Assembly (NCBI RefSeq): GCF_030209355.1
Contig: NZ_JARVSF010000043.1
Span: 1-64,000, forward strand
Direction: 5' to 3'
From: Pseudarthrobacter sp. fls2-241-R2A-127
GTDB taxonomy: Bacteria; Actinomycetota; Actinomycetes; Actinomycetales; Micrococcaceae
DNA: 64,000 bases
Shown here: in pieces, positions 8,085 to 16,794 of the stretch
Position numbering within the stretch: position 1 is the first letter of the stretch
How the letters are laid out: every line of letters begins with the position of its first letter
Notes under the pieces: generated by a model
What the model was told of the DNA's origin: nothing
The model's database searches: none
The model's input: only the letters and a program-made list of their open reading frames with translations
Program-made: the position numbers and the translations under genes

Positions 8085-9608
8085 TTAGAAGAAGCCCAGC
8101 TTGTTCTCGTCGTAGCTGACCAGCAGGTTCTTGGTCTGCTGGTAGTGGTCCAGCATCATGGCGTGGTTCTCGCGCCCGATGCCTGAGGACTTGTAGCCGC
8201 CGAAGGCAGCGCCCGCCGGATAGGCGTGGTAGTTGTTCACCCAGACTCGTCCTGCCTGGATCTCGCGGCCGGCGCGGTAGGCCACATTGCCGTTGCGGGA
8301 CCAGACGCCGGCGCCCAGGCCGTACAGGGTGTCGTTGGCGATGCCCATGGCGTCGTTATAGTCGCTGAACCTGGTCACCGCGACCACGGGCCCGAAGATC
8401 TCCTCCTGGAAGATCCGCATCCGGTTGTGGCCTTCGAAGACGGTGGGCTGGACGTAGAAGCCGCCGGCAAGGTCGCCCGGGAGCTCGGCGCGGGCGCCGC
8501 CGGTGAGGATCTTGGCGCCTTCCTGCTTTCCGATGTCGATGTAGGACAGGATCTTCTCGAGCTGGTCGTTGGAGGCCTGCGCGCCAACCTGGGTCTCGGT
8601 GTCCAGCGGGTTGCCCTGGATCATTTTCTCCACCCGCGCCACGGCGTCGGCCATGAAGGAGTCGTAGATGTCTTCCTGGACCAGGGCGCGGGACGGGCAG
8701 GTGCAGACTTCGCCCTGGTTGAACGCGAAAAGCGCGAAGCCCTCCTGCGCCTTGTCGTAGAACGCGTCGTTCTCCTGGGCAACGTCGTTGAAGAAGATGT
8801 TGGGGCTCTTGCCGCCCAGTTCCAGGGTGACGGGGATCAGGTTTTGGCTGGCGTACTGGCTGATGAGGCGGCCGGTGGTGGTTTCGCCGGTGAACGCGAT
8901 CTTGCGGATCCGGGAGCTGGATGCCAGCGGCTTGCCGGCTTCCACGCCGAAGCCGTTGACCACATTCAATACGCCGGCGGGCAGCAGGTCGCCAATGAGT
9001 TCCATCAGGACCAGGATGGAGCTCGGCGTCTGCTCGGCGGGCTTGAGCACCACGGTGTTGCCGGCCGCGAGCGCGGGGGCGAGCTTCCAGACAGCCATCA
9101 GGATGGGGAAGTTCCAGGGAATGATCTGGCCCACCACGCCGAGCGGTTCGTGGAAGTGGTAGGCGGTGGTGTTCTCATCCAGCTGGGACAGGCTGCCTTC
9201 CTGGGCCCGGACGGCAGAGGCGAAGTAGCGGAAGTGGTCCGAGGCCAGGGGAAGGTCTGCGTTGAGGGTTTCCCGGATGGGCTTGCCGTTGTCCCAGGTT
9301 TCGGCGACGGCGAGCATTTCGAGGTTTTCGTCGATGCGGTCCGCGATCTTGTTCAGGATGGCGGCCCGTTCCGCCACGGAGGTCTTTCCCCAGGACGGTG
9401 CCGCTTTGTGGGCCGCGTCCAGCGCCAGCTCGATGTCCTCCGCCGTGCCTCGGGCCACCTCGCAAAAGGCTTTGCCCGTGACCGGGGTGATGTTTTCGAA
9501 GTACTGGCCCTTCACGGGGGCCACCCATTCGCCACCAATCCAGTTCTCGTACCGGTCCTTGAAGGTAACCTTCGAACCGTCGGTTCCTGGCTGTGCGTAA
9601 ACGGTCAT
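8085..9608 (-). CDS. NAD-dependent aldehyde dehydrogenase (acetaldehyde type)
   Basis: A 507-residue aldehyde dehydrogenase. The catalytic nucleophile is Cys302 in FNQGEVCTCPSR, followed by a second Cys at 304, and the general-base Glu lies in VTLELGGKSPN. The cofactor region IPWNFPILMAVWKLAPALA is intact. The sequence resembles the ExaC/AldB group that oxidises acetaldehyde to acetate. AAAGGAGC precedes the ATG. It is the first gene of a three-gene operon with alcohol dehydrogenase and DUF779, and the GAF-domain regulator encoded just upstream is the likely controller. An alternative substrate such as another short aldehyde cannot be excluded. Confidence 0.92.
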   Translation of the reverse strand: MTVYAQPGTDGSKVTFKDRYENWIGGEWVAPVKGQYFENITPVTGKAFCEVARGTAEDIELALDAAHKAAPSWGKTSVAERAAILNKIADRIDENLEMLAVAETWDNGKPIRETLNADLPLASDHFRYFASAVRAQEGSLSQLDENTTAYHFHEPLGVVGQIIPWNFPILMAVWKLAPALAAGNTVVLKPAEQTPSSILVLMELIGDLLPAGVLNVVNGFGVEAGKPLASSSRIRKIAFTGETTTGRLISQYASQNLIPVTLELGGKSPNIFFNDVAQENDAFYDKAQEGFALFAFNQGEVCTCPSRALVQEDIYDSFMADAVARVEKMIQGNPLDTETQVGAQASNDQLEKILSYIDIGKQEGAKILTGGARAELPGDLAGGFYVQPTVFEGHNRMRIFQEEIFGPVVAVTRFSDYNDAMGIANDTLYGLGAGVWSRNGNVAYRAGREIQAGRVWVNNYHAYPAGAAFGGYKSSGIGRENHAMMLDHYQQTKNLLVSYDENKLGFF

Positions 9609-9681
9609 TGCTTAGCTCCTTTGCTGTGCAGGAGGCCGGCCCGCAAGGGGCCCGCCGTTGGTGCCAGCGTAGGAGCCGGGA

Positions 9682-9702
9682 GGTTGCAGCAAGGTTGCAA
9701 CG
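9682..9702 (+). promoter_or_regulatory. Candidate operator upstream of the aldehyde dehydrogenase
   Basis: GGTTGCA is repeated at 9682 and 9693, one helical turn apart (11 bp), and the two also form an inverted TTGCA...TGCAA arrangement. The site lies about 75 bp before the aldehyde dehydrogenase ATG, between it and the regulator gene, so it is a candidate binding site for the GAF-domain regulator. This is inference from position and symmetry only. Confidence 0.35.
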
Positions 9703-9728
9703 GTGAAATCCGGCGGTTGAGCCAGGTT

Positions 9729-11072
9729 TTAAGCGCGCAGTTCGGCTTCCAGCCGTTCAAGATCGGCGACGACGGCGGCCCGCTTGGGTGAGCGCGGCGG
9801 CAGGAGGCGCAGCGCGGCACGCCGGATGCCGACGTCGTCAATTGCCTCCGGAAGCGCGGCGAACTTGAGCAGGGACTCGGCGCTGCCGTCCGTCAGGACC
9901 GCCTCACGGAGCAGGGACGACACCCTGTTCCTGAGGTCCACGACACCGGGGGCCTCGGAGCGGGGCAGCACCGCACCCCGGTAGATCTCCAGCGCAATCC
10001 GGTGGGCACCCCGCTGCAGGCAGCTAAGGACCTGGCCGGTATCGGCCACAAAGTCCACCGGGAGCCGGTAGGGACGCGAGCCGGGGACGGCCTCCGGGCT
10101 GAGCTGCTGGATCACCTTGCGCAGGCGCACCATCTCGGCCCGGAGCGTCATGGAGGACCCCTCCCCCGGGTACAGCAAGGAACTGAGTTCCTCGGCGGAG
10201 AGCCCATCCGGATGCCCGCTCAGCAGCGCAAGGATTTCACTGTGACGCGCGGACAGGGCAACCGTCTTGCCTCCGAGGCTGAGCAGTGCCTGGTCCCGGC
10301 CCAGCAGCTGCAGGCTGTTCCGGTAGAGGCTGCCTTCCGCAGCACCCCGGCCCTGGCCGCCCGCCCCGGCCGGGGAACGGCGTCGTACGGGCTTCCGGGC
10401 CAGCTCCGCCGCGTGCTGCAGGCGCTCCACCCTCAGCTGGGCCTGGGCGGCGGCCACCGTGGCCTCCACCAGGGACAAGGTGTGCGGCGCCACCGCGGTG
10501 GCCGTCCCGGTAATGTCAACGACTCCCAGGACGGCTCCCGAGTCCGGATCGTGGAACGGAACGGCGGTGCAGCTCCAAGGGTGTACGGCGCGCTGGTAGT
10601 GCTCTGCGCCGGCGATCTGGATGCCGCGTCCCAGGGCGAGCGCCGTCCCGGGTGCGCTGGTGCCAACGCTGGCCTCGGACCAGTTGGCGCCGGGGACGAA
10701 CATCATGCCTTCGGCCCGGCGCTGGAGCGCGGGATCGCCGTCCACCCAGAGCAGCCTCCCAACCTCGTCCCCCACCGCCACCAGGAGCCCGCTGTCATGG
10801 CTGGGCTGCACCAGGAGCCTGTTGATGACCGGCATAATCGCGGCCAGGGGGTGGCGGCGGCGGTAGTCCTCCAACTCGTCCCAGTCGAACGCCAGCGGTG
10901 CGGCGGCGTTGTCCGGATTCGCTTTGAACTGGGCAGACCGCTGCCAGGATTCGCGGATCAGGGAGCGCAGGCCCGGGATTTCGGGGGTGGCGTCGTCGAA
11001 CGCATGGCCCAGGCGCTCGTGTCCTGCCAGCGCGGCACGCTGGCGCGGTTCAGGCTGGATCAGGTTCGTCAT
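9729..11072 (-). CDS. GAF-domain regulator with a C-terminal winged-helix-like region
   Basis: A 447-residue protein. Residues about 30-215 match the N-terminal and GAF sensor part of AcoR-like acetoin/ethanol regulators (RESWQRSAQFKANPD; GANWSEASVGTSAPGTAL; HPWSCTAVPFHDPDSGAVLGVVDITG). There is no AAA+ sigma-54 interaction domain. After a basic linker the C-terminal region (KTVALSARHSEILALLSGHP ... SAEELSSLLYPG ... LRAEMVRLRKVI) looks like an OmpR/SARP-type winged helix rather than the Fis helix of AcoR. It lies upstream of, and in the same direction as, the aldehyde/alcohol dehydrogenase operon and most likely senses an alcohol or aldehyde signal to activate it. The DNA-binding assignment is my reading and less certain than the GAF part. 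Confidence 0.8.
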   Translation of the reverse strand: MTNLIQPEPRQRAALAGHERLGHAFDDATPEIPGLRSLIRESWQRSAQFKANPDNAAAPLAFDWDELEDYRRRHPLAAIMPVINRLLVQPSHDSGLLVAVGDEVGRLLWVDGDPALQRRAEGMMFVPGANWSEASVGTSAPGTALALGRGIQIAGAEHYQRAVHPWSCTAVPFHDPDSGAVLGVVDITGTATAVAPHTLSLVEATVAAAQAQLRVERLQHAAELARKPVRRRSPAGAGGQGRGAAEGSLYRNSLQLLGRDQALLSLGGKTVALSARHSEILALLSGHPDGLSAEELSSLLYPGEGSSMTLRAEMVRLRKVIQQLSPEAVPGSRPYRLPVDFVADTGQVLSCLQRGAHRIALEIYRGAVLPRSEAPGVVDLRNRVSSLLREAVLTDGSAESLLKFAALPEAIDDVGIRRAALRLLPPRSPKRAAVVADLERLEAELRA

Positions 11073-11141
11073 CGAACTCCCGGGAAGCGCAGGGGTATGG
11101 CGGCTATTCTAACCCCGCCGGCCGGGAGCGCCGGCGGCCGG

Positions 11142-12425
11142 TCACAGAGCCGGGCGGCGCAGGCTTATCGCATCTTCAAGGGCGTCCGCCCCGGCAGCGG
11201 CGCCGCCTGCGGCCGCGTACCCGGCAGCGACCCGCCGGGCTCCCGGCGTTTTGGTGAGCGCCTCCCGGACAGCGGCCCGCAGCGAGTCCGGGGTGAGGTT
11301 TTTCCTGTTGAGGCGCACTCCGGCGTCTGCGGCCACCACCCGTGCTGCCACCTCGTGCTGGTCACGGCCGAACGGGACCACCACCACCGGCACTCCCCTG
11401 GACAGCGCCTTCTGCGTGGCGCCCATGCCGCCGTGGGTAATGGCAACGGCGGCGCGCTCCAGCAGCGGGCCGTGCGGGAGGAACTGTTCAAGCCGGGCAT
11501 TGGACGGGATGGCGCCGAAGCCGCCGGTTCCCGGTGCCCGCGCTGCCCCTGCCGAGCCCGTTTCGGCAGCAGGGAGCGTTGCGACGACGGTGAAGGGCTC
11601 CGCGGCCAGGCCGGCCAGTGCGGCGCGGACAATGGCCTCATCCGCCTGGTATTCGGAGGAAGTGGTCACCAGGACCACGGGATCCGCAGTATCCCGGAGC
11701 CATGCCGGCGGCTCCGCGGGCGGCTCCCAGCCGAGGGCGCCGATCATCCGCACGTCCGGGCCCCAGTCCGGATGCGGATACTCGAACGGCTGGGAGGTGG
11801 TCACGAGCATCAGCGGCGCTGTGCGGAAGAACTCGTCGGCACCGCTGACCAGCGGAAGCTGCCCGCCGGACAGCCCGGCCCGGAGCGCGTTGATCCTTGG
11901 CAGCATCAGCTTCTCCACCGCGCCAATCACCAGGCGGCGCGCCACTGCGTCGCGTGCCCTCCCCAGGGGTCCGGCCATGGGGGCAAGCCCCGGCCCGAAA
12001 GGCGGCGTTCCGCGTGACTGGAGCGGCGGGGTGTAGGGGCTGAAGGTGGCCCATGGCAGCCCTGAAGACTCGGCATGGATGCGGGCTCCCCATGCGTTGA
12101 TGTCGATCAGCAGCAGGTCCGGGCCGACGCCGGCGATGGCCTTTTCCAGGTCCGGCGCATCAAAGCGGGCGCGGGCCGTAAAGGTCTCAACGCTGGAAGC
12201 CAGGGCTGCCTTTGCGTTCGCGGCGCGGTAATCCGTGGCCTCGATCGCGAGGATCCTCCCGTCCACGGGTCCGGCGTGGAACCCTGACGCGGTGAGCATC
12301 GGAACCTGGCGGGGCAGGGTGCGGACGTGGACATCATGGCCGCGGGCCTTCAGCTCCAGGAGAAGCGGGACCATCGGGAACAGGTGGCCGATGGCGGGTG
12401 AGGTGTAGGCAAGGACGGTTGGCAT
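11142..12425 (-). CDS. MGT-type glycosyltransferase (GT1 family)
   Basis: A 427-residue GT-B fold enzyme. The N-terminal half opens with VLAYTSPAIGHLFPMVPLLLEL, the acceptor-side signature of macrolide-type and UGT glycosyltransferases. The C-terminal half carries the donor-binding motif with HGGMGATQKALSRGVPVVVVPFGRDQHEVA. Such enzymes transfer a nucleotide-activated sugar to small lipophilic acceptors, including macrolides and polyphenols. The acceptor here is unknown. The ATG overlaps the stop of the upstream TetR gene (ATGA), so the pair is one transcription unit, an arrangement typical of inducible drug modification. No signal peptide is visible. Confidence 0.85.
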   Translation of the reverse strand: MPTVLAYTSPAIGHLFPMVPLLLELKARGHDVHVRTLPRQVPMLTASGFHAGPVDGRILAIEATDYRAANAKAALASSVETFTARARFDAPDLEKAIAGVGPDLLLIDINAWGARIHAESSGLPWATFSPYTPPLQSRGTPPFGPGLAPMAGPLGRARDAVARRLVIGAVEKLMLPRINALRAGLSGGQLPLVSGADEFFRTAPLMLVTTSQPFEYPHPDWGPDVRMIGALGWEPPAEPPAWLRDTADPVVLVTTSSEYQADEAIVRAALAGLAAEPFTVVATLPAAETGSAGAARAPGTGGFGAIPSNARLEQFLPHGPLLERAAVAITHGGMGATQKALSRGVPVVVVPFGRDQHEVAARVVAADAGVRLNRKNLTPDSLRAAVREALTKTPGARRVAAGYAAAGGAAAGADALEDAISLRRPAL

Positions 12426-13030
12426 CAGGGCCTCCGGATGAAGGGCTCAAGCATTTCGTGGAGCGAGAGGGCCACTTGGTCACGGCTGAGCCCGGCGTCA
12501 CGGCGGAGCAGTTTCCAGGTGTAGACGTCGCAGACGGCGACGAACTGGGCCAGCCGGCGGTCATGGTCCGGCGTGCCCGCCAGGGGTTCCAGGAACGGCG
12601 CAAACATCCGTTCGCACCAGTGCCGGTGGATCTGGCGGGCCGCCGCCGTGATGGCGGCAAGGTCCGCGGAGGAGTGTTCTTCGGCGAGCAGTTTCAAGGC
12701 GAGCGTCGCGGTGGTTTCGTAGTGGTCGAGGAGGTTCTCGACGGCGGCGTGGACGTCGCCGGGCGGGGCGGCATTCCGCTGGGCCGAGACGCGGGCGGCG
12801 GCTGACTCCGCCGTGGCACGGATCAGGCCCGCCCGGTCGCCGAACCGGCGGATGACTGTCTGGACCGTGACGCCCGCCCGCCCCGCCACGGCGTTCAACG
12901 TGACGCCGGCGAGGGGACCCTCCATGAACAGGTCCTCGGTGGCCTCCAGGATGCGGTAACCCGTCCGGGCGGCAGCCAAGTCGCGGTTCCTCGAGTCATA
13001 TGTACGGGACTGTTGCCCGCCAACTTTCAT
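12425..13030 (-). CDS. TetR-family regulator of the glycosyltransferase
   Basis: A 201-residue TetR protein with an N-terminal helix-turn-helix (GVTLNAVAGRAGVTVQTVIRRFGDRAGLI, roughly residues 42-71) and a helical ligand domain. The downstream glycosyltransferase starts within its stop codon, so the two are translated together. Directly abutting the start codon is a GTTAAC-GAT-GTTAAC dyad, a likely autoregulatory operator. The ligand is plausibly the compound that the glycosyltransferase modifies, but nothing in the sequence identifies it. Confidence 0.88.
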   Translation of the reverse strand: MKVGGQQSRTYDSRNRDLAAARTGYRILEATEDLFMEGPLAGVTLNAVAGRAGVTVQTVIRRFGDRAGLIRATAESAAARVSAQRNAAPPGDVHAAVENLLDHYETTATLALKLLAEEHSSADLAAITAAARQIHRHWCERMFAPFLEPLAGTPDHDRRLAQFVAVCDVYTWKLLRRDAGLSRDQVALSLHEMLEPFIRRP

Positions 13031-13045
13031 GTTAACGATGTTAAC
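13031..13045 (-). promoter_or_regulatory. TetR operator candidate (GTTAAC-N3-GTTAAC)
   Basis: Two copies of the self-complementary hexamer GTTAAC, separated by GAT, lie immediately upstream of the TetR ATG (13028-13030). The dyad is AT-rich in a GC-rich context and placed where a repressor would block transcription or initiation. Confidence 0.55.
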
Positions 13046-13088
13046 TCGAATAATCGGCGCTGCACAGGGGTACAGCCGCGCGGAAGCG

Positions 13089-14519
13089 TCAGCTGCGGGA
13101 GATGCGGATCATTTCCTCACGGGGTACCACCTTGATGCGTTCGCGCACCACATGGTCCAGCCCTTCGGGACCGGTCCAGGCAGCCCCGAGGGCGGCTTCG
13201 TGGGAATCGAGCTTGTTCCAGCCCTCCCACGTGGTGTACTCGATGCCGCGCTCTTCCAGGAGGTCAATGATGGCCTGCGGATCCGGGTTCCCGGCCGCAG
13301 GGAGGTTCAGCCGGTCCTCCAGCAGAAAGCCGATAGTCTCCAGCGCATCGCCCTTGGTGTGCCCGATCAGGCCCACCGGGCCGCGCTTGATCCAGCCGGT
13401 GGCGTAGATGCCGGGGACTGGATTGCCGCCGGCGTCCAGGACGCGGCCGCCCTCATTCGGAATGACGCCCCGCTTGGCGTCGTATTCCAGTTCATCAAGC
13501 GCCGAGCCGTGGTAGCCGATGGCGCGGTAGACGGCCTGGACGGGGTAGTCAACGTACTCCCCCGTGCCCTTGGCGTTGCCTGTCCCGTCCAGCTGCATCC
13601 GCTCGAACTTGATGCCGCCCACCTTGCCCGTGCCGTCGTCGAGCACTTCTACCGGGCTGTGCAGGAAATGCAGGTGCAGCCGGCGGGACGAGGGGTTTTC
13701 GGCTTCGGCATGCTCCTCCACCAGCCAGTTGGTGAGGGTGTTCACCATGGTCTTGACCTGGTTGTTACTGCGGATGGCCTCGTCCGAGGCGTCGTCGAAT
13801 TCGAAATCCTCCGGGTAGAGCACAATGTCGACGTCGTCCATGTGGCTGAGTTCCCGCAACTCCAGCGGAGTGAATTTGACCTGGGCCGGGCCCCTGCGGC
13901 CGAAGACGTGGACGTCCGTCACGGGGGATGCCTTCAGGCCCTGGTAGACGTTGTCCGGGATTTCGGTACTGAGCAGTTCCTCCGGGTGCTTGACCAGCAT
14001 GCGGGCCACGTCCAGGGCCACGTTGCCGTTGCCGATCACCGCAATCTCCTTCGCGTCCAGCGGCCACTCACGCGCAACATCCGGGTGCCCGTCGTACCAG
14101 GACACGAAATCGGCGCCGCCGAAGGAGCCCTGCAGGGTGATGCCGGGGATGTCGAGGTCCGCATCTTTGATGGCGCCGGTGGAAAAAATCACGGCGTCGT
14201 AGAAGGCGCGGAAATCGTGCAGGGTCAGGTCGCGTCCGTAGGTCACGTTGCCCAGGAAGCGGATGTCGCCGCGGTCCAGGACCTTGTGCAGGGCGTTGAC
14301 GATGCCCTTGATCCGGGGATGGTCCGGAGCCACACCGTAGCGGATCAGCCCGTACGGCGCCGGATACGCCTCGAACAGGTCGATGCTGACCTGGAAGTCG
14401 CCGTCCTTGACGCCGCTGGACTTGGTGAGGATGTCCGCAGCATAGACTCCTGCCGGTCCCGCACCAATGATGGCGACGCGGAGCGGACGGTTGGCGGTGG
14501 TTTCGCTGTGATTGGACAC
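13089..14519 (-). CDS. fprA: Ferredoxin/adrenodoxin-NADP reductase, paralogue 1
   Basis: A 476-residue flavoenzyme of the FprA/adrenodoxin-reductase family, which passes electrons from NADPH through FAD to ferredoxins. FAD-binding GxGxxG appears as VAIIGAGPAGVYAADIL and NADP-binding as VIGNGNVALDVARML. The family stretches PAPYGLIRYGVAPDHPRIKG and GWIKRGPVGLIGHTKGDALE are intact. I place the start at GTG 14519 (VSNHSETTANRPLR), five bases after AGAAGGG; the frame extends 20 codons further without family similarity. It stands alone next to topoisomerase IB, away from any electron-transfer operon. A close paralogue is encoded at 28193-29659, and the two share long identical stretches. Confidence 0.93.
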   Translation of the reverse strand: MSNHSETTANRPLRVAIIGAGPAGVYAADILTKSSGVKDGDFQVSIDLFEAYPAPYGLIRYGVAPDHPRIKGIVNALHKVLDRGDIRFLGNVTYGRDLTLHDFRAFYDAVIFSTGAIKDADLDIPGITLQGSFGGADFVSWYDGHPDVAREWPLDAKEIAVIGNGNVALDVARMLVKHPEELLSTEIPDNVYQGLKASPVTDVHVFGRRGPAQVKFTPLELRELSHMDDVDIVLYPEDFEFDDASDEAIRSNNQVKTMVNTLTNWLVEEHAEAENPSSRRLHLHFLHSPVEVLDDGTGKVGGIKFERMQLDGTGNAKGTGEYVDYPVQAVYRAIGYHGSALDELEYDAKRGVIPNEGGRVLDAGGNPVPGIYATGWIKRGPVGLIGHTKGDALETIGFLLEDRLNLPAAGNPDPQAIIDLLEERGIEYTTWEGWNKLDSHEAALGAAWTGPEGLDHVVRERIKVVPREEMIRISRS

Positions 14520-14588
14520 CGGGAACCCTTCTGGACTGGTCCTGCTCATGATCCGTGCGCTGCATGGTGCAACGCACAAGGCCCCATT

Positions 14589-15584
14589 CTAGTTGGCGGC
14601 CAAGGGCACCACCTGGCCTTGCCGGTACAGGAGTGCCCGGAGTTCCGATTCGGCGGAGTCCAGCCGTTTCGGGTCGATGGTCTCGCCGTCGTTGTAGTGG
14701 TCCACCACCCGGGGATCCACGTAGCTCTTGCGGGCGATCGAAGGGGTGTTTCCCAGCGTCTCCGAGGCCTCGACCATGGCCCTGCTGATGGCGCGCTTCC
14801 GCTTGGCGGCCGTGCGCAGGGCCCCGGTGCGCGCCAGGCTGGCCGCTGCAGCCGCCGTTCCCCGCAGGGTGCGGAAGTCCTTGGCCGTGAAATCGGACCC
14901 GGTCCGCTCCTTCACGTACGCGTTGATGTCCGCACTGGTCACCGGACGCCAGGTGCGGCCCTCCTTGTAGGCGAGGAGCCGCGCATTGGAGCCGCGCCGC
15001 TTGAGCAGGCGCAGGAGGTCGGCGAGGTCGGCGTCGCGGATTTCCGATTCCCAGTCCTTGCCGCTCTTGGCCGGGAAGCTCAGGAGGATCCTGTCCTTGC
15101 GGACCTTGACGTGGGCACACAGCAGCGTGGCCAGGCCGCGGCTGCCGTTTTCGTTGGTGTAGCGCTCGGAGCCCACCCGGAGGGATCCGCTGTCAAGCAT
15201 CCGGAAGGCTGCCGCGAGGACGCGTTCGCGGCTGAAGCCCTCGCTTCGGAGGTCCATGGTGACCTTGCGGCGGGCCACGGGCAGCGATTCGGCCAACTGG
15301 AGAGACCGGTCGAACTTCACCCGATCCTTCCGCTCCCGCCACTCGGGATGGTAGATGTACTGGCGCCGCCCCACCGCGTCCAGGCCGGTTGCCTGGATAT
15401 GGCCGTTCTCGAACGGGGCAATCCAGACGTCGGTCCACGCCGGCGGGATGCCGATGCTTTCCAGGCGGTCCCGCACGGGCCCGGGCGGGAGGGTGGAACC
15501 GTCGAGGTCCCGGTAGCTGAACCCCGTTCCTGCGGCCACCCTGCGGTAGCCGCGGCCGGAGGCGTTGCTGCGCCGGAGTCTCAT
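14589..15584 (-). CDS. Bacterial DNA topoisomerase IB
   Basis: A 331-residue poxvirus-like type IB topoisomerase, which relaxes supercoils through a 3'-phosphotyrosyl intermediate without ATP. The N-terminal domain begins FSYRDLDGSTLPPGPVRDRLESIG and contains 'IPPAWTDVWIAPFENGHIQATGLDAVGRRQYIYHPEWR', the family hallmark. In the catalytic domain I see the Arg in KDFRTLRGT and the nucleophile Tyr288 in SIARKSYVDPRVVDHY. Length matches bacterial members. The start at 15584 (MRLRRSNAS) has no clear Shine-Dalgarno. This is an accessory enzyme present in many actinobacteria and proteobacteria; it is separate from the essential TopA. Confidence 0.93.
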   Translation of the reverse strand: MRLRRSNASGRGYRRVAAGTGFSYRDLDGSTLPPGPVRDRLESIGIPPAWTDVWIAPFENGHIQATGLDAVGRRQYIYHPEWRERKDRVKFDRSLQLAESLPVARRKVTMDLRSEGFSRERVLAAAFRMLDSGSLRVGSERYTNENGSRGLATLLCAHVKVRKDRILLSFPAKSGKDWESEIRDADLADLLRLLKRRGSNARLLAYKEGRTWRPVTSADINAYVKERTGSDFTAKDFRTLRGTAAAAASLARTGALRTAAKRKRAISRAMVEASETLGNTPSIARKSYVDPRVVDHYNDGETIDPKRLDSAESELRALLYRQGQVVPLAAN

Positions 15585-15697
15585 CGGGCGGCGGATGGCC
15601 GGTAGGCAGATGTCATAAAGAAAGCCTACTGATTGTTCTTGCGGTTTGCCCGTGTTCCGGCTGGAATACCTGCCCCGGGACTGCTGTTATTGACATC

Positions 15698-16711
15698 GTG
15701 CCCATGCCAGAACGAACGTCCCAAGCCGCCCCAGCCACTACGTCCCCGGCCCCCGGGGACCAGCCCGCGGCCACCACGGGCCCCAAGCCCGTCGCAAAGG
15801 ACACGACGGCGGGCATGCTCTTCGGCATCGGCGCGTACGTTTTGTGGGGGCTGCTCCCCCTGTACTTCTTCATCCTCATGCCGGCCGGCGCCGTCGAAAT
15901 CGTGGCCAACCGCGTGGTGTGGTCCCTGCTGTTCTGCGTACTCCTGATCACGGTAACCCGGACCTGGCGCGTGCTTGCCACCGCGGTGAAGGACCGGCGC
16001 GTGTTTGGTCCGCTCGCGCTGGCAGCGTTCCTCATTGCGATCAACTGGTTGACCTACACCTACGGCGTGACCACCGGGCAGGCTGTGGAAACCTCGCTGG
16101 GCTACTTCATCAACCCGCTCGTGTCCGTCTTGCTGGGCGTGTTTGTCCTGAAGGAACGCCTCCGGCCGCTCCAGTGGGCCGCCGTCGGCGTCGGCTTCAT
16201 CGCGGTAGGCGTGCTGACGTACTCCTACGGGAAACTTCCCTGGATCGCGTTGACGCTGGCCTTCAGCTTCGGCTTGTACGGGTTCGTCAAGAACCGGGTG
16301 GGATCGAGGGTGGACGCCATCACCAGCCTCAGCGTCGAGACCATGGTCCTGGCCCCGCTGGCAGCCGTGGCCATGGTTGTCCTGGCCGCTGGCGGGACCG
16401 CCACCCTGACCACCCAGGGAGCGGGGCACTTCTGGCTGCTGCTGGCCTCCGGCGTCATCACCGCGGTTCCGCTGCTGTTCTTCGGCGCCTCCGCCCGGCG
16501 GCTGCCCATGACCACTATCGGGTTGCTTCAGTACTTCGCCCCCATCCTGCAGTTCCTGGTGGCGCTGCTGGTGTTCCGGGAGTCCATGACCATGGAGCGC
16601 TGGATCGGGTTTGGCGTGGTGTGGCTGGCCCTGCTGCTGCTCACGCTGGACATGCTGCGGACGGCACGCCGGAATTCGCTGGCCCGCAGGGCGGTCCGGG
16701 CGGCCGCCTGA
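15698..16711 (+). CDS. rarD: EamA-family permease RarD
   Basis: A membrane protein of about 337 residues with ten predicted helices. After a 38-residue Pro/Ala/Thr-rich N-terminal tail, it matches RarD: GMLFGIGAYVLWGLLPLYFF, NRVVWSLLFCVLLI, TYGVTTGQAVETSLGYFINP and TIGLLQYFAPILQFLVALLVF. RarD belongs to the drug/metabolite transporter superfamily; its substrate is not established. The GTG at 15698 and ATG at 15704 are both possible starts. The gene is convergent with gabT and the two share a bidirectional terminator. Confidence 0.9.
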   Translation: MPMPERTSQAAPATTSPAPGDQPAATTGPKPVAKDTTAGMLFGIGAYVLWGLLPLYFFILMPAGAVEIVANRVVWSLLFCVLLITVTRTWRVLATAVKDRRVFGPLALAAFLIAINWLTYTYGVTTGQAVETSLGYFINPLVSVLLGVFVLKERLRPLQWAAVGVGFIAVGVLTYSYGKLPWIALTLAFSFGLYGFVKNRVGSRVDAITSLSVETMVLAPLAAVAMVVLAAGGTATLTTQGAGHFWLLLASGVITAVPLLFFGASARRLPMTTIGLLQYFAPILQFLVALLVFRESMTMERWIGFGVVWLALLLLTLDMLRTARRNSLARRAVRAAA

Positions 16712-16726
16712 GAGGGCCGGCCAGGC

Positions 16727-16770
16727 ACAAAGAAGGTGGGCACCGCAGCTGCGGTGCCCACCTTCTTTGT
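16727..16770. terminator. Bidirectional terminator, 44-bp perfect palindrome
   Basis: Positions 16727-16748 are the exact reverse complement of 16749-16770, with ACAAAGAAGG at the left and CCTTCTTTGT at the right. The A-rich left flank and T-rich right flank of a GC-rich core are the expected form for a terminator serving both rarD (+) and gabT (-). Confidence 0.85.
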
Positions 16771-16794
16771 ATTTGCCGGAGGGAGTCTTTCCGG

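Noticed and set aside
13029..15605. A very long open frame on the + strand (about 858 codons)
   Set aside because: It runs antisense to fprA and topoisomerase IB, both with clear motifs. Long antisense frames are expected at this GC content.
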